Source: Pseudomonas benzenivorans
Lineage (GTDB): Bacteria > Pseudomonadota > Gammaproteobacteria > Pseudomonadales > Pseudomonadaceae
NCBI RefSeq assembly: GCF_900100495.1
Contig: NZ_FNCT01000003.1
Coordinates: 62,001-126,000 of the forward strand
DNA: 64,000 bases
Direction: 5' to 3'
Position 1 is the first letter of the stretch. Every line of letters starts with the position of its first letter. The notes beneath the pieces were generated by a model, which was not told the DNA's origin, did no database searches, and saw nothing but the letters and a program-made list of their open reading frames with translations. This document shows, piece by piece, positions 53,440 to 61,625 of the stretch. The position numbers and the translations under genes were made by a program.

Positions 53440-53715
53440 TCACTTCTGCACGGTGGATGGATAGCCCGCGTTCGTGGTTGCTCTGATCAGCACGTCGGGT
53501 TGGACCTGGTCGTGGTCATAGGTCACGGTAGCCGTCTTCTTGTCGAAATCGACCTTGGCGGCGCTCACGCCAGGTACCTTTTTCAGTGACTTCTTGACCG
53601 TGATTGGGCAGACCTCACACGTCATGTTCTGCACATCGAGCGTGACGGTTTCCGGTGTGGCGGCCAACGCTGGGAGGGATAAGACGACGAGCGCGGCAAT
53701 CAGCAGTTTGTGCAT
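53440..53715 (-). CDS. merP: Periplasmic mercuric-ion-binding protein MerP
   Basis: 91 residues. Signal peptide MHKLLIAALVVLSLPALAA, then a ferredoxin-like heavy-metal-associated domain with MTCEVCPITVKKSL (C33, C36). It captures Hg(II) in the periplasm and hands it to MerT. SD AAAGGAGAT lies before the ATG. Confidence 0.94.
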   Translation of the reverse strand: MHKLLIAALVVLSLPALAATPETVTLDVQNMTCEVCPITVKKSLKKVPGVSAAKVDFDKKTATVTYDHDQVQPDVLIRATTNAGYPSTVQK

Positions 53716-53727
53716 GGTGATCTCCTT

Positions 53728-54102
53728 TCAGTAGAACAAAGGGGCGAACCACGGCACGGCCAGTAGACCGAGCAGCAGGACGGCAACGACCCAAAACACC
53801 AACCGCTGCCGCTTGATCGTGCGCGGATCAACGCACGGCGTGCCCGGCGCACAGACCTGTGGCACCAGGTAGAGCTTGCGCAAGGCCAGCCCGAGAAACA
53901 GCAGCGTCAGCCCGATGAAGATGGGGCGGTACGGCTCCATCGCCGTCAGGTTTCCGACCCAAGCACCGCCGATGCCGAGCGCCAACAGCAGCAACGGCCC
54001 GACGCAACACACCGATGCGGCGATGGCGGCCAGTGCGCCCGCGATTAGCGAGCCTGTTCCGGTGAGTTGCACCCTGCCTGCCTCCTTGAACTTGTTTACC
54101 AA
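53728..54102 (-). CDS. merT: Mercuric-ion transporter MerT
   Basis: 124 residues with three membrane helices. First-helix Hg-binding pair SVCCVGPLLLL (C32, C33), and a cytoplasmic pair in PQVCAPGTPC (C84, C90). The visible start is TTG at 54102; no nearby ATG is in frame, so the true N-terminus is uncertain. Directly after the MerR-type operator, with merP 12 bases downstream. Confidence 0.92.
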   Translation of the reverse strand: MVNKFKEAGRVQLTGTGSLIAGALAAIAASVCCVGPLLLLALGIGGAWVGNLTAMEPYRPIFIGLTLLFLGLALRKLYLVPQVCAPGTPCVDPRTIKRQRLVFWVVAVLLLGLLAVPWFAPLFY

Positions 54103-54114
54103 GGGTTATTCTAA

Positions 54115-54136
54115 ATCCTGTACCTAAGTACAGGAT
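54115..54136. promoter_or_regulatory. MerR-type operator between merR and merT
   Basis: Dyad ATCCTGTAC-CTAA-GTACAGGAT in the 47-base space between the divergent merT and merR. MerR-family activators bind such palindromes inside an over-long promoter spacer and unwind it when the metal is present. Confidence 0.8.
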
Positions 54137-54149
54137 CAAGGAGAATGTG

Positions 54150-54548
54150 ATGACCGCAGAACTGACCATCGGCAGGCTGGCCGAAGCCGCCGGGGTGAAC
54201 GTCGAGACGATCAGGTATTACCAGCGGCGCGGCCTGCTGGATGAACCGGTCAAGCCGCTGGGCGGCCATCGGCGTTACCCGGCGGAACAGGTGAAGCGGC
54301 TGCACTTCATCAAGCGGGCACAGACACTTGGCTTCACTCTGTCCGAAGTCGGCGGGCTGCTGCGGTTGGACGAGGGGCGCACATGTGCCGAGACGCGGGC
54401 ATTGGCGGCCCGCAAGCTGGCTCTGATCGAACAGAAGATCGCCGACCTTGCCGCTATGCAGAAAGTGCTGGCCGGCCTGGTGCAGCAATGCGATGCCGGT
54501 GATGGTGGCGCGAACTGTCCAATCATCGACGTGCTAACGCAGGATTAA
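54150..54548 (+). CDS. merR: Mercury-responsive regulator MerR
   Basis: 132 residues. Winged-helix domain TIGRLAEAAGVNVETIRYYQRRGLLDEP, a dimerisation helix, and the three Hg-binding cysteines of true MerR at C79, C114 and C123. AAGGAG lies six bases before the ATG. Divergent from merT-merP-GDCCVxC. No merA, merB or merD is seen in the window. Confidence 0.94.
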   Translation: MTAELTIGRLAEAAGVNVETIRYYQRRGLLDEPVKPLGGHRRYPAEQVKRLHFIKRAQTLGFTLSEVGGLLRLDEGRTCAETRALAARKLALIEQKIADLAAMQKVLAGLVQQCDAGDGGANCPIIDVLTQD

Positions 54549-54895
54549 TATTTCGCCCCGAGAGTCGTAGATACCTCTGGAGGGGACTTCACGCGCTGAG
54601 CCAGTCACGACCGGCAGCAGTGACCCAAATCGGTCAGTCACGACAGGCAGAGATCGGCCAGGAGCGGCCAATGAAACGGCTGGCATGTTGGCATGCGTTG
54701 TTTGATTTGCCGCCTATACTGATATAGAAGTTTAGGCTTGCCATCCGTGTTGTGTTTCTCCTCGAATCGTGTCGCATTCGCCGTGACAATCTTCAGCAAT
54801 ACAAGGGCTTACAGGACGACAAGGAACGTTATACGACATTGCTGTCGCGTTTAAACACGGCAGTAATGTCGCCAAATAGTCGTAGGAGTCACAGA
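54549..54895. other. 347-bp region between merR and the first cassette-like gene
   Basis: Contains a direct repeat CAGTCACGACcGGCAG / CAGTCACGACaGGCAG (54602-54617, 54636-54650), an ATCGGCCAGGAGCGGCC motif (54653-54669), and a TTTAGGC sequence at 54731-54737 resembling the TTTAGGT attC end at 56645. From 54752 an open frame joins the next gene but has no ribosome site. Confidence 0.5.
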
Positions 54896-55231
54896 ATGTC
54901 GCCCCCGGATAATCCCACGCCACGGAGCGTTGAGTTGAAGCAGCGCGCCGTGAGCGAAGCGAATGAACTAACGTTTCTGTCGCGCCAGACGGAAGCAAAA
55001 CGCAAGGCCATTGAAGCCCGTCTTGGTCGTGTCCAAACCCTCGACCCCTATCGCCATGATCCAACGTTGGCCTGTCAGCGTGCTAAGGCATATTCGGGAG
55101 CACGTGATCTCTGCCCTCGCTGTGCGGTCTGGAACGATGTTCAAACAACACTCGTCGTTGATGCCACGTCGACCGACTTTGAGTTCGTCACCTGTCCGGC
55201 CTGCAGCTTTCATGCATTACTACCTAAGTGA
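54896..55231 (+). CDS. Hypothetical protein with C-terminal zinc ribbon (cassette-like)
   Basis: 111 residues, not recognised. The N-terminal half is helical and charged (VELKQRAVSEANELTFLSRQTEAKRKAIEARLG). The C-terminal half has two CxxC pairs (LCPRCAVW and TCPACSFH), as in a zinc ribbon. TAGGAG lies seven bases before the ATG; a GTG at 54752 in the same frame would start 15 bases after the TTTAGGC sequence, so a longer protein is possible. A GTTAGAC core site follows its stop. Confidence 0.6.
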   Translation: MSPPDNPTPRSVELKQRAVSEANELTFLSRQTEAKRKAIEARLGRVQTLDPYRHDPTLACQRAKAYSGARDLCPRCAVWNDVQTTLVVDATSTDFEFVTCPACSFHALLPK

Positions 55232-55244
55232 CTCCTAACCAGGC

Positions 55245-55251
55245 GTTAGAC
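55245..55251 (+). repeat. attC-like core site (GTTAGAC)
   Basis: CTAACCAGGCGTTAGAC just past the previous stop looks like the right half (L'-R') of an integron attC. I could not find a clear left half, which would lie inside the upstream gene. The next ORF starts seven bases later, as in cassettes. Confidence 0.5.
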
Positions 55252-55257
55252 ATCAGC

Positions 55258-55974
55258 ATGAGGCAACCAATGCAAGCAATCACCGGAACTCAGTGTGGCG
55301 ATCTCCTGGCAATGTGGCTAGGGAAAGCTTCTGCGCCAGAGAACGCCAAATTGGTTGCAAAGGAAGTGGGCTTCAATGATTCCCCATTCTTTGGTGCTGA
55401 GAAAAGGAAGATTCAGCTCATGGGTGAGCTTGTTATGGTCAATACCGCCTTGGCTATTTTTGCCGTCAATCAAGTCTTCGATGCTAGAGGGGCAAAATCA
55501 ATAATCGATCCGTTCTTATCAATTGCAAACAAATCCATTTTCAGTGTCATAGAAAAGAAGGATAGTGATTTCAAACGGAGATACGAACTACGGATGTCAG
55601 AATATTTTCGCATCCTCTCGGAAGACAAACCTGCTCTCGGACTTTCGTTCTCCTTCATGAAAAACCTCGATTTAGACCCATTGAACAATTTAAAGGGTCA
55701 ACTTCTCGTAGCAGCTCGGTTTGGTGATTCTCTGACCAAGACGCTTGATGTGCTCAGACGAATGACACTTAGCTCCGCAAATCCATTGCAGGAGTTTGAG
55801 CGTGAGATAGAAAGTTGGCCTGGGGGTCAGGCAAAAACTGTACTATTACTTATCAAAGCCATTCTCAGTGGAGACAATGAGCTGATTGATAAGCTGTACC
55901 CTGAGCTGACGGTTTCACAATTTAAGGCGGTCGAGTCCGTGATTAGAAAAATGGAGAATGCACAAGATGTCTAA
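55258..55974 (+). CDS. Hypothetical cassette gene, 238-residue soluble protein
   Basis: Starts MRQPMQAITGTQCGDLLAMW and is mostly helical, with no signal or convincing membrane helix. The region SIFSVIEKKDSDFKRRYELRMSEYFRILSE is strongly charged. I recognise no family. Codon use and base content (more A/T) differ from the flanking core genes. Its stop lies inside the left end of an attC-like site, typical of cassette genes. Confidence 0.65.
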   Translation: MRQPMQAITGTQCGDLLAMWLGKASAPENAKLVAKEVGFNDSPFFGAEKRKIQLMGELVMVNTALAIFAVNQVFDARGAKSIIDPFLSIANKSIFSVIEKKDSDFKRRYELRMSEYFRILSEDKPALGLSFSFMKNLDLDPLNNLKGQLLVAARFGDSLTKTLDVLRRMTLSSANPLQEFEREIESWPGGQAKTVLLLIKAILSGDNELIDKLYPELTVSQFKAVESVIRKMENAQDV

Positions 55975-56049
55975 AAAGCGCGTGGAGTCGGACTCGCTAC
56001 GTCGGTGCTTCGCACCGCCTCTGTTCGCCGCTCACACGCAGCGTTAGGC
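55969..56049 (+). repeat. attC-like site, 81 bp
   Basis: Begins GTCTAAA (R''-like) across the stop of the upstream gene and ends GCGTTAGGC. The arms GCGTG/CACGC and the inner hairpin CGGTGCTTCGCACCG give the expected fold-back. The A in place of the final C of RYYYAAC is a deviation. Confidence 0.65.
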
Positions 56050-56069
56050 ATCCGAATAAAAGGCCGGCC

Positions 56070-56552
56070 ATGACTCCAGCAACAGAGACAGCGATCCTTC
56101 GCATCGTTGATGAAATGCGAAAGAAAGGGCAATCCGTTCCGACATCTGTAGCGGAATTACCTGGGTTCCCTTTTCCAACGTTCACTGCCCTTCAGGCCGC
56201 ATTACGGGACCGCCGCTTTCTCTTACAAAGGTTCTCGGTGCATTTCGAGGCCAACATCTTCAACCTTCTCGCATCGTCCACACAGAAGGCCGCTAATAAA
56301 CTCTACATGGCGGGTTTGGTTGTCTTACCTATAGGCTCGGTAGTCCTGGCATTCATTTATTCGTGGTGGTGGCTGCTTGGTGTACTGAGCCTGTTTTTTG
56401 TGCTTGGTCGTTCAAAGCGGCTGTATAACAGGGTCATCTATTCGGCCGCGTTCGAATCAGAGCTGCAGTTTTGTTTTCTATACTTCATTGGGCAGGTGTG
56501 CGTAACCTCTGCTGATTTTGAAGAATCTTTCTATTGGCAGCGAGCCAAATAG
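56070..56552 (+). CDS. Hypothetical cassette gene, two-helix membrane protein
   Basis: 160 residues, MTPATETAILRIVDEMRKKGQSVP. A soluble, winged-helix-sized N-terminal part (about 1-55) is followed by two close hydrophobic segments (LYMAGLVVLPIGSVVLAFIY and WWWLLGVLSLFFVLG, about 78-113) and a cytoplasmic or periplasmic tail. No family recognised. It begins 20 bases after the attC-like core and ends before another. Confidence 0.65.
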   Translation: MTPATETAILRIVDEMRKKGQSVPTSVAELPGFPFPTFTALQAALRDRRFLLQRFSVHFEANIFNLLASSTQKAANKLYMAGLVVLPIGSVVLAFIYSWWWLLGVLSLFFVLGRSKRLYNRVIYSAAFESELQFCFLYFIGQVCVTSADFEESFYWQRAK

Positions 56553-56574
56553 ATGGCCTACAGATGCTCCAAGC

Positions 56575-56651
56575 GTCCTAACATGCGGTTCAAGCCGCTC
56601 GCTTCGCTCGCTCGGAACTGCGTTCCGCGGCCCCTTAACCAAACTTTAGGT
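56575..56651 (+). repeat. attC site, 77 bp
   Basis: Starts GTCCTAACATGCGGTTCAAG, has the GCTCGCTTCGCTCGC and GGAACTGCGTTCCGCGG centre, and ends CCTTAACCAAACTTTAGGT. The outer arms pair imperfectly, as in Pseudomonas-type attC sites. The last core reads CTTTAGGT rather than GTTAGGY. Confidence 0.8.
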
Positions 56652-56664
56652 ACGGAGATCGACT

Positions 56665-57234
56665 GTGGATACTCTGACAAAGCTGATCTCCACCATCGAG
56701 ATAGCAATCCGCTACCTCCTCACTGGGGCCGTTGTCTCGGCGGTAGTGACATTGAGCTGCGCTGAATACTGGCGTTGGTTTGCTTGGGCAGCGGAGAATG
56801 AAGCGATGACGGCGATCATTGTTACTGCCGTTGGCTTCGTTGCTTTCACGCTTTATCGCCTCGTACTCTGGACGGCCGGAGATGCAATTGCTTGGAAACT
56901 TGGCTGGTCTGTCCCTTCACTCTTACATCGCAATGGAAAGGCGTACGACGAGCCATATGCGCACTTCCTGAAGTGGAGATATTCGGGAGCTGTCGGTGAT
57001 GCCCTTGGTGGTTATTTAGCGTTCCGCTGGGCCGTTGCGCATTTCGCTTCCGTTTCTGGTGTCACTCTCTTTGCCGCAAGCCTCCTAAATCAGGAAGCTT
57101 CATGGGTTTCAGAGTACGCAGTATCTATCGGTGTACTCGGCGTCGCATGTTTCAGTCTTGGTTTCTGGCAATGTGCCTTCTTCTATAGGGTTGAACGCAA
57201 CCTCTGTAGCAGTATGCCGCAGCCCAAGGAGTAA
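56665..57234 (+). CDS. Hypothetical cassette gene, multi-pass membrane protein
   Basis: 189 residues with a GTG start 14 bases after the attC end. About four hydrophobic segments are seen (IRYLLTGAVVSAVVTLSC, MTAIIVTAVGFVAFTLYRLVLW, ASVSGVTLFAASLL, YAVSIGVLGVACFSLGFWQCAFF). No family recognised. No attC was found after it, so it is the last or a truncated cassette. Confidence 0.6.
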   Translation: MDTLTKLISTIEIAIRYLLTGAVVSAVVTLSCAEYWRWFAWAAENEAMTAIIVTAVGFVAFTLYRLVLWTAGDAIAWKLGWSVPSLLHRNGKAYDEPYAHFLKWRYSGAVGDALGGYLAFRWAVAHFASVSGVTLFAASLLNQEASWVSEYAVSIGVLGVACFSLGFWQCAFFYRVERNLCSSMPQPKE

Positions 57235-57548
57235 TTGATCGAGCTCAGGGAACTCAGGGTCGGACCCACGTAACTGATTGACTGGAAAGAAAAACATCAC
57301 CAGATAATGACCAAATAACCGCTTATACGGCCCATTTCGGCATCGAAATTCATACTTTAAGCGAAGCAAGGGGGAAGGCCGGCCAGATGATTCTCAGATT
57401 TATTTATAGGGTAGACCGGCCGCTTCTGGCCGATTTCCGACTTTTATGACCGGCTGTCTGGGGCGGAGACAAGGGATTGCATGCGGAGGGAGGTTTGTTT
57501 CCTGCTGACCTTTTCTCCGCTGATAGGCGGCCCTTTCGGGTAGGGCTT
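57235..57548. other. 314-bp region after the cassette genes
   Basis: No gene seen. It holds an inverted copy (57418-57434) of the ATCGGCCAGAAGCGGCC motif that also occurs at 54653 and 53137, in the opposite orientation, so the cassette block is flanked by facing copies. A small hairpin GGCCGGCC is near 57378. Confidence 0.5.
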
Positions 57549-57959
57549 TTACCCTTGTGAACCATTCCCTTCGCTCTTCCAGGCCATTTCCTTTTGGGCC
57601 ATTTGGCTGCTATCCAGGAGGCAGCGGCGTTGGACCTCCATGGCGTCATGCAGCAGGCGCACTACCTCAACTACCGCGTCGGCGCCGAGACGGTAGAGCA
57701 CCACATGGCGTGGCCGTTGAGCCCTCCCGGCCGGCGAGCTGTTGCGGCAGTGGATGAGGTGAAAGCTGCGAAGTCCTGGGCCGATTTCTTCCCGTTCGTC
57801 GCTGCCGATTCGATCTGACTGATTGGCAATGGCGTCCAGCGTCGCCATTATGAGTCCTTGGTATCGCCGCCTGGCAGCAAGGCCGAACTGGACCTGGGAG
57901 TGCCGGAGAATATCGACGATGTCCGCACGGGCATCCTGGGAGATTCGGTACTGCGCCAT
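57549..57959 (-). CDS. parE: ParE/RelE-family toxin
   Basis: 136 residues. Family core is visible: MAQYRISQDARADIVDILRHSQVQFGLAARRRYQGLIMATLDAI, then RPRHVVLYRLGADAVVEVVRLLHDAMEVQR. ParE toxins poison DNA gyrase. It is about 35 residues longer than usual, the extra being a Gln/Lys/Ser-rich tail from about residue 115. Two bases after the antitoxin gene. Confidence 0.85.
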   Translation of the reverse strand: MAQYRISQDARADIVDILRHSQVQFGLAARRRYQGLIMATLDAIANQSDRIGSDEREEIGPGLRSFHLIHCRNSSPAGRAQRPRHVVLYRLGADAVVEVVRLLHDAMEVQRRCLLDSSQMAQKEMAWKSEGNGSQG

Positions 57960-57961
57960 AG

Positions 57962-58240
57962 TCAGTGTTTTGCACCGGCCTGCTGGCCGAGCTCTGCGAG
58001 GTACTGCTCCAGGTTCTCGCTGTCGACCTCATCGTAAAGGTCGCTTTCTAACTGCATGATGCCGTGTGAAGTCGCGTTCCGGAGCGCCTCGATCTTGGCC
58101 GATTCTTCAGCCTCATGTTGCAGCAGCAGGCGCAGGCCTGCGCGGATCACTTCGCTGGCGTTCTGGTAGCGACCGGTGGTGACAAGGTTATCGATTTCTT
58201 GTTCCAGTTTTTCGGGAAGCACAACGTTTCGAGTAGGCAT
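57962..58240 (-). CDS. parD: ParD-family antitoxin
   Basis: 92 residues. A ribbon-helix-helix N-terminus (RNVVLPEKLEQEIDNLVTTGRYQNASEVIRAGLRLLL) and a disordered acidic C-terminus that would wrap the toxin. First gene of the pair and the likely autorepressor. Confidence 0.87.
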   Translation of the reverse strand: MPTRNVVLPEKLEQEIDNLVTTGRYQNASEVIRAGLRLLLQHEAEESAKIEALRNATSHGIMQLESDLYDEVDSENLEQYLAELGQQAGAKH

Positions 58241-58289
58241 GGGTTGCTTCTGTTGGGGGGGTAGGCTTGTTGGCAGATTATGCCACTCT

Positions 58290-58315
58290 GCAAATGTTCG
58301 CTATGCGCAAATGTT
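58290..58315. promoter_or_regulatory. Direct repeat between divergent toxin-antitoxin operons
   Basis: GCAAATGTT at 58290-58298 and 58307-58315 lies between parD (minus) and the DUF1778 gene (plus). It may be an operator for one of the two ribbon-helix-helix antitoxins. Confidence 0.4.
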
Positions 58316-58373
58316 GTGTAATGACAATGACGTTACGGCGTGCTAAGGTGGTCTAAACCGATGGAGGTTTCCC

Positions 58374-59152
<779 letters not shown>

Positions 59153-59264
59153 GTTGGAAAGGAATGAATGGCATTTTATGCCATGAACATTGTGCTCTAG
59201 CGATCGCTCGCATATAAATGATATTAGGATGCCTCTCTGAGAGAGGTCAGTGGAGGAGTTGGCC

Positions 59265-59657
59265 ATGATGGTTCAAAGCACTCACAAAGGATTCGCCTAT
59301 CGACTGGGGCGCGGCCTCGGGACGGCGGTCTGGCGTCTGCGCGTTGCTGAACGCAGGCTGTTGGATTGGGCGGCCCGGATCGGCCGGCCCGCTCGGTTCC
59401 TGGCCAAACTCCTGCTGTTGGGGTTGAAGCTGGCAGGTGCTGTGGCAGTGTTCTATGCGCTGCTGCCGGTGTTCTCCTGGTTGATTTCCGCGGCTATCGG
59501 CTTTTTGTTCCTGTTGGGGATGGTTTACCTAGTTGCGAATCCTGATTCCGAAGGCCTCAGTGCACTGAGTGCAGCGCTTAAGCAAGATGATGCACCCTAT
59601 GGCCGAGATGTGTTTGGTCATGAACTGGACTTCTGGGGGAACCGATATGACGAATAG
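59265..59657 (+). CDS. DUF3742 family ICE protein
   Basis: 130 residues with an arginine-rich N-terminus and two hydrophobic segments (FLAKLLLLGLKLAGAVAVFYALLPVF and LISAAIGFLFLLGMVYLVA). DUF3742 proteins sit next to the TraG-type gene in this ICE class; the role is unknown. GGAGGAG lies six bases before the ATG. Convergent with the conjugation genes. Confidence 0.75.
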   Translation: MMVQSTHKGFAYRLGRGLGTAVWRLRVAERRLLDWAARIGRPARFLAKLLLLGLKLAGAVAVFYALLPVFSWLISAAIGFLFLLGMVYLVANPDSEGLSALSAALKQDDAPYGRDVFGHELDFWGNRYDE

Positions 59658-59667
59658 TCGGAATCAA

Positions 59668-59700
59668 CTTCGAGCCCCGCAGAATGTGCAGGGCTCGAAG
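59668..59700. terminator. Hairpin between DUF3742 gene and the TraG-like gene
   Basis: CTTCGAGCCC / GGGCTCGAAG, a perfect 10-bp stem between two convergent genes, probably terminating both. Confidence 0.7.
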
Positions 59701-59714
59701 TTTGATTAGCTCGT

Positions 59715-61253
59715 CTATGAGTTAATAGCCCCTTTGCCAGCATTTATTGCCTTGCCACCACCTTTCCCCCCTTCGTTGGCTACTTCCCTCGTTCCTCTCG
59801 CTAGTCCTTCCAACACACTGCCTGCACTAATCCCCGCCCAAGCGAGTGCGGTCATCCAGAATGCGGGCAGGATAAGAAACATTGTCCCCATTACATAATT
59901 GAGCACCAAGTCCTGGGCCGCGTTGTCCAACCCTATGGCGGGATTGAAGTTCTGGTAGGGCGATCCCGATCCATACAGAGCATCGAGAATAGTGCTGTCG
60001 ATCCAGCGGGCGAGCTGAAACCAGAAGTCCACGAAGATCAGGGCGAAGAACACCACGGTCATGGTCATCGCAACCTTGAGTTGGTACGCACCGACGATCA
60101 GAACGAAGGGGATGCAGATCACCATCGCCATCTTTAGGAAGGCCATGACCATCGGCAGAGCCTGCCGGACCATATCCATCGCCGGGAAATAGGCAAGTGA
60201 GCCGAGCGCGATGCCAACGTAACCAGCAGCACGCGAAGCACCGTTGGCCAGGCTGGTCTGTTGTCCACCGACTTGGCCGCCATAGTCCGAGTACACGGCT
60301 CCGTCGATCTGCTGCCTCGGGGCAACAATCTGCCTGATGACCGACTCCTGTACTTGATCGGTTGACAGCCAGTTCGCCCAGCCCAGGAATCGGGTCATCA
60401 GGTCCGGATCGATCTGCTCCAGAATCCTGTCCCTCAATCCGATGCCGCTATCGGACCACCACTGCTTGCAGGTTGGGTATCCGCCTCCACCACTGACTTC
60501 GGGCAGGCCTGCGTCACGGGTTGCGTTGTAGGGCCAGGCTGCCCTGGACGTTTTCGAGTAGTCGGTGTCGTAGTAGCCGGGAGTTTCTAGGAAGTAGCGA
60601 GAGCCGATCCAGCTGAGATCCTGGAGCGTTTCGGGGTTGTCGGCTGCCGAGCCAAGGTCGGGCTGTCTCATGAAGAACCGGGCGCGTGAGGGGCCGTAAC
60701 AGAACCGTGTGAAGTCAGCTATCTCCTGGGCCAGAAGGGGATTGTTGATACGGGTGTTATTGACCTCCATGCGCATCTGGCGCAGGTCGGTTCCGCAGGG
60801 AATAGCGGCAACGGCGCCGCTGGTTGTGGCCTTGGACAGGGCATGCATGAACGCCCACCAGATCGGCACCTGCGCGCTTCTGCCATCCAGAGAGCTGAAT
60901 GAAGTCTCCCAGCCGGTCGAGGCGGGCGACGGCAGTAGGAATTGGCACTGCTGCGCCCGGCTCTGGTCGAACTGGAGAGTGCTGAAGCTGACATTGACCA
61001 CCGGAATACCGCAGAGCGCCACGACCACGTAGCCCACGTAGATGTGGGTTTCGATGCGGGCCAGCGACAGCACGCCTTTGTTGCCTTCGTCAGCGCCTTC
61101 GCCGCGGACTTTCAGCCACTCCCTGACGATGATGATGCAGAATGGAACCGCGAACAGCCCGCTGTCCGCGATCATGTCCCAGATCCCGTTGTTGATCAGC
61201 CAGCCCGCCAGGGTGAGGTAATACTCCAGGTAATCGTTCGTGTAGAAGGTCAT
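59715..61253 (-). CDS. Conjugal transfer protein TraG-like (ICE mating-pair stabilisation)
   Basis: 512-residue membrane protein matching the TraG N-terminal domain of conjugative elements (MTFYTNDYLEYYLTLAGWLINNGIWDMIADSGLFAVPF). It has about five hydrophobic segments and a Gly/Lys-rich C-terminus. Cysteines at about 90, 155 and 180 suggest a periplasmic loop with disulfides. The ATG at 61253 overlaps the stop of the upstream gene by 4 bases. Confidence 0.88.
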   Translation of the reverse strand: MTFYTNDYLEYYLTLAGWLINNGIWDMIADSGLFAVPFCIIIVREWLKVRGEGADEGNKGVLSLARIETHIYVGYVVVALCGIPVVNVSFSTLQFDQSRAQQCQFLLPSPASTGWETSFSSLDGRSAQVPIWWAFMHALSKATTSGAVAAIPCGTDLRQMRMEVNNTRINNPLLAQEIADFTRFCYGPSRARFFMRQPDLGSAADNPETLQDLSWIGSRYFLETPGYYDTDYSKTSRAAWPYNATRDAGLPEVSGGGGYPTCKQWWSDSGIGLRDRILEQIDPDLMTRFLGWANWLSTDQVQESVIRQIVAPRQQIDGAVYSDYGGQVGGQQTSLANGASRAAGYVGIALGSLAYFPAMDMVRQALPMVMAFLKMAMVICIPFVLIVGAYQLKVAMTMTVVFFALIFVDFWFQLARWIDSTILDALYGSGSPYQNFNPAIGLDNAAQDLVLNYVMGTMFLILPAFWMTALAWAGISAGSVLEGLARGTREVANEGGKGGGKAINAGKGAINS

Positions 61254-61615
61254 ACGGCCTCCATCCACCGCAGCGAGGCTTTGCTCAGCTCGATGAGCAG
61301 TACCAGGAGCACGACCATCACCTCGGCGCGGATCAGGCGGTTGCGGGTTGACCCAGGCGCCACCTTCGGCAGGCGCGCCTTGAGTTGGAGCCAGAACATG
61401 ACCAGCACGGTATACAGGCAAAGGCGCCAGGCGAGCAGGAGCCAGTAGTTTTCTACACGCCACTGCCGCCACTGCTCGACGCTGCCGAAGAGTTGCATGA
61501 TCACCGTGCCCAGCAGCACCGCCAGGATGCTGAGCAGGACGATCATCCCCAGGCTGGCCAGCAGCCACACGACGACCTTGCGAGCTGTGGATTGCGATTC
61601 GGTTGCTTCTCTCAT
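61250..61615 (-). CDS. Small membrane protein of the conjugation operon
   Basis: 121 residues, three hydrophobic segments (VVVWLLASLGMIVLLSILAVLLGTVIM; YWLLLAWRLCLYTVLVMFW; LIRAEVMVVLLVLLIELS). Its place between the PFL_4711-type and TraG-type genes is conserved in this ICE class. Not otherwise recognised. Confidence 0.75.
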   Translation of the reverse strand: MREATESQSTARKVVVWLLASLGMIVLLSILAVLLGTVIMQLFGSVEQWRQWRVENYWLLLAWRLCLYTVLVMFWLQLKARLPKVAPGSTRNRLIRAEVMVVLLVLLIELSKASLRWMEAV

Positions 61616-61625
61616 GACGGGCTCC

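Noticed and set aside
53440..54548. Copper or arsenic rather than mercury system
   Set aside because: The three MerR cysteines, the MerT double cysteine pairs and MerP pattern together indicate mercury; CueR- or ArsR-type features are absent.
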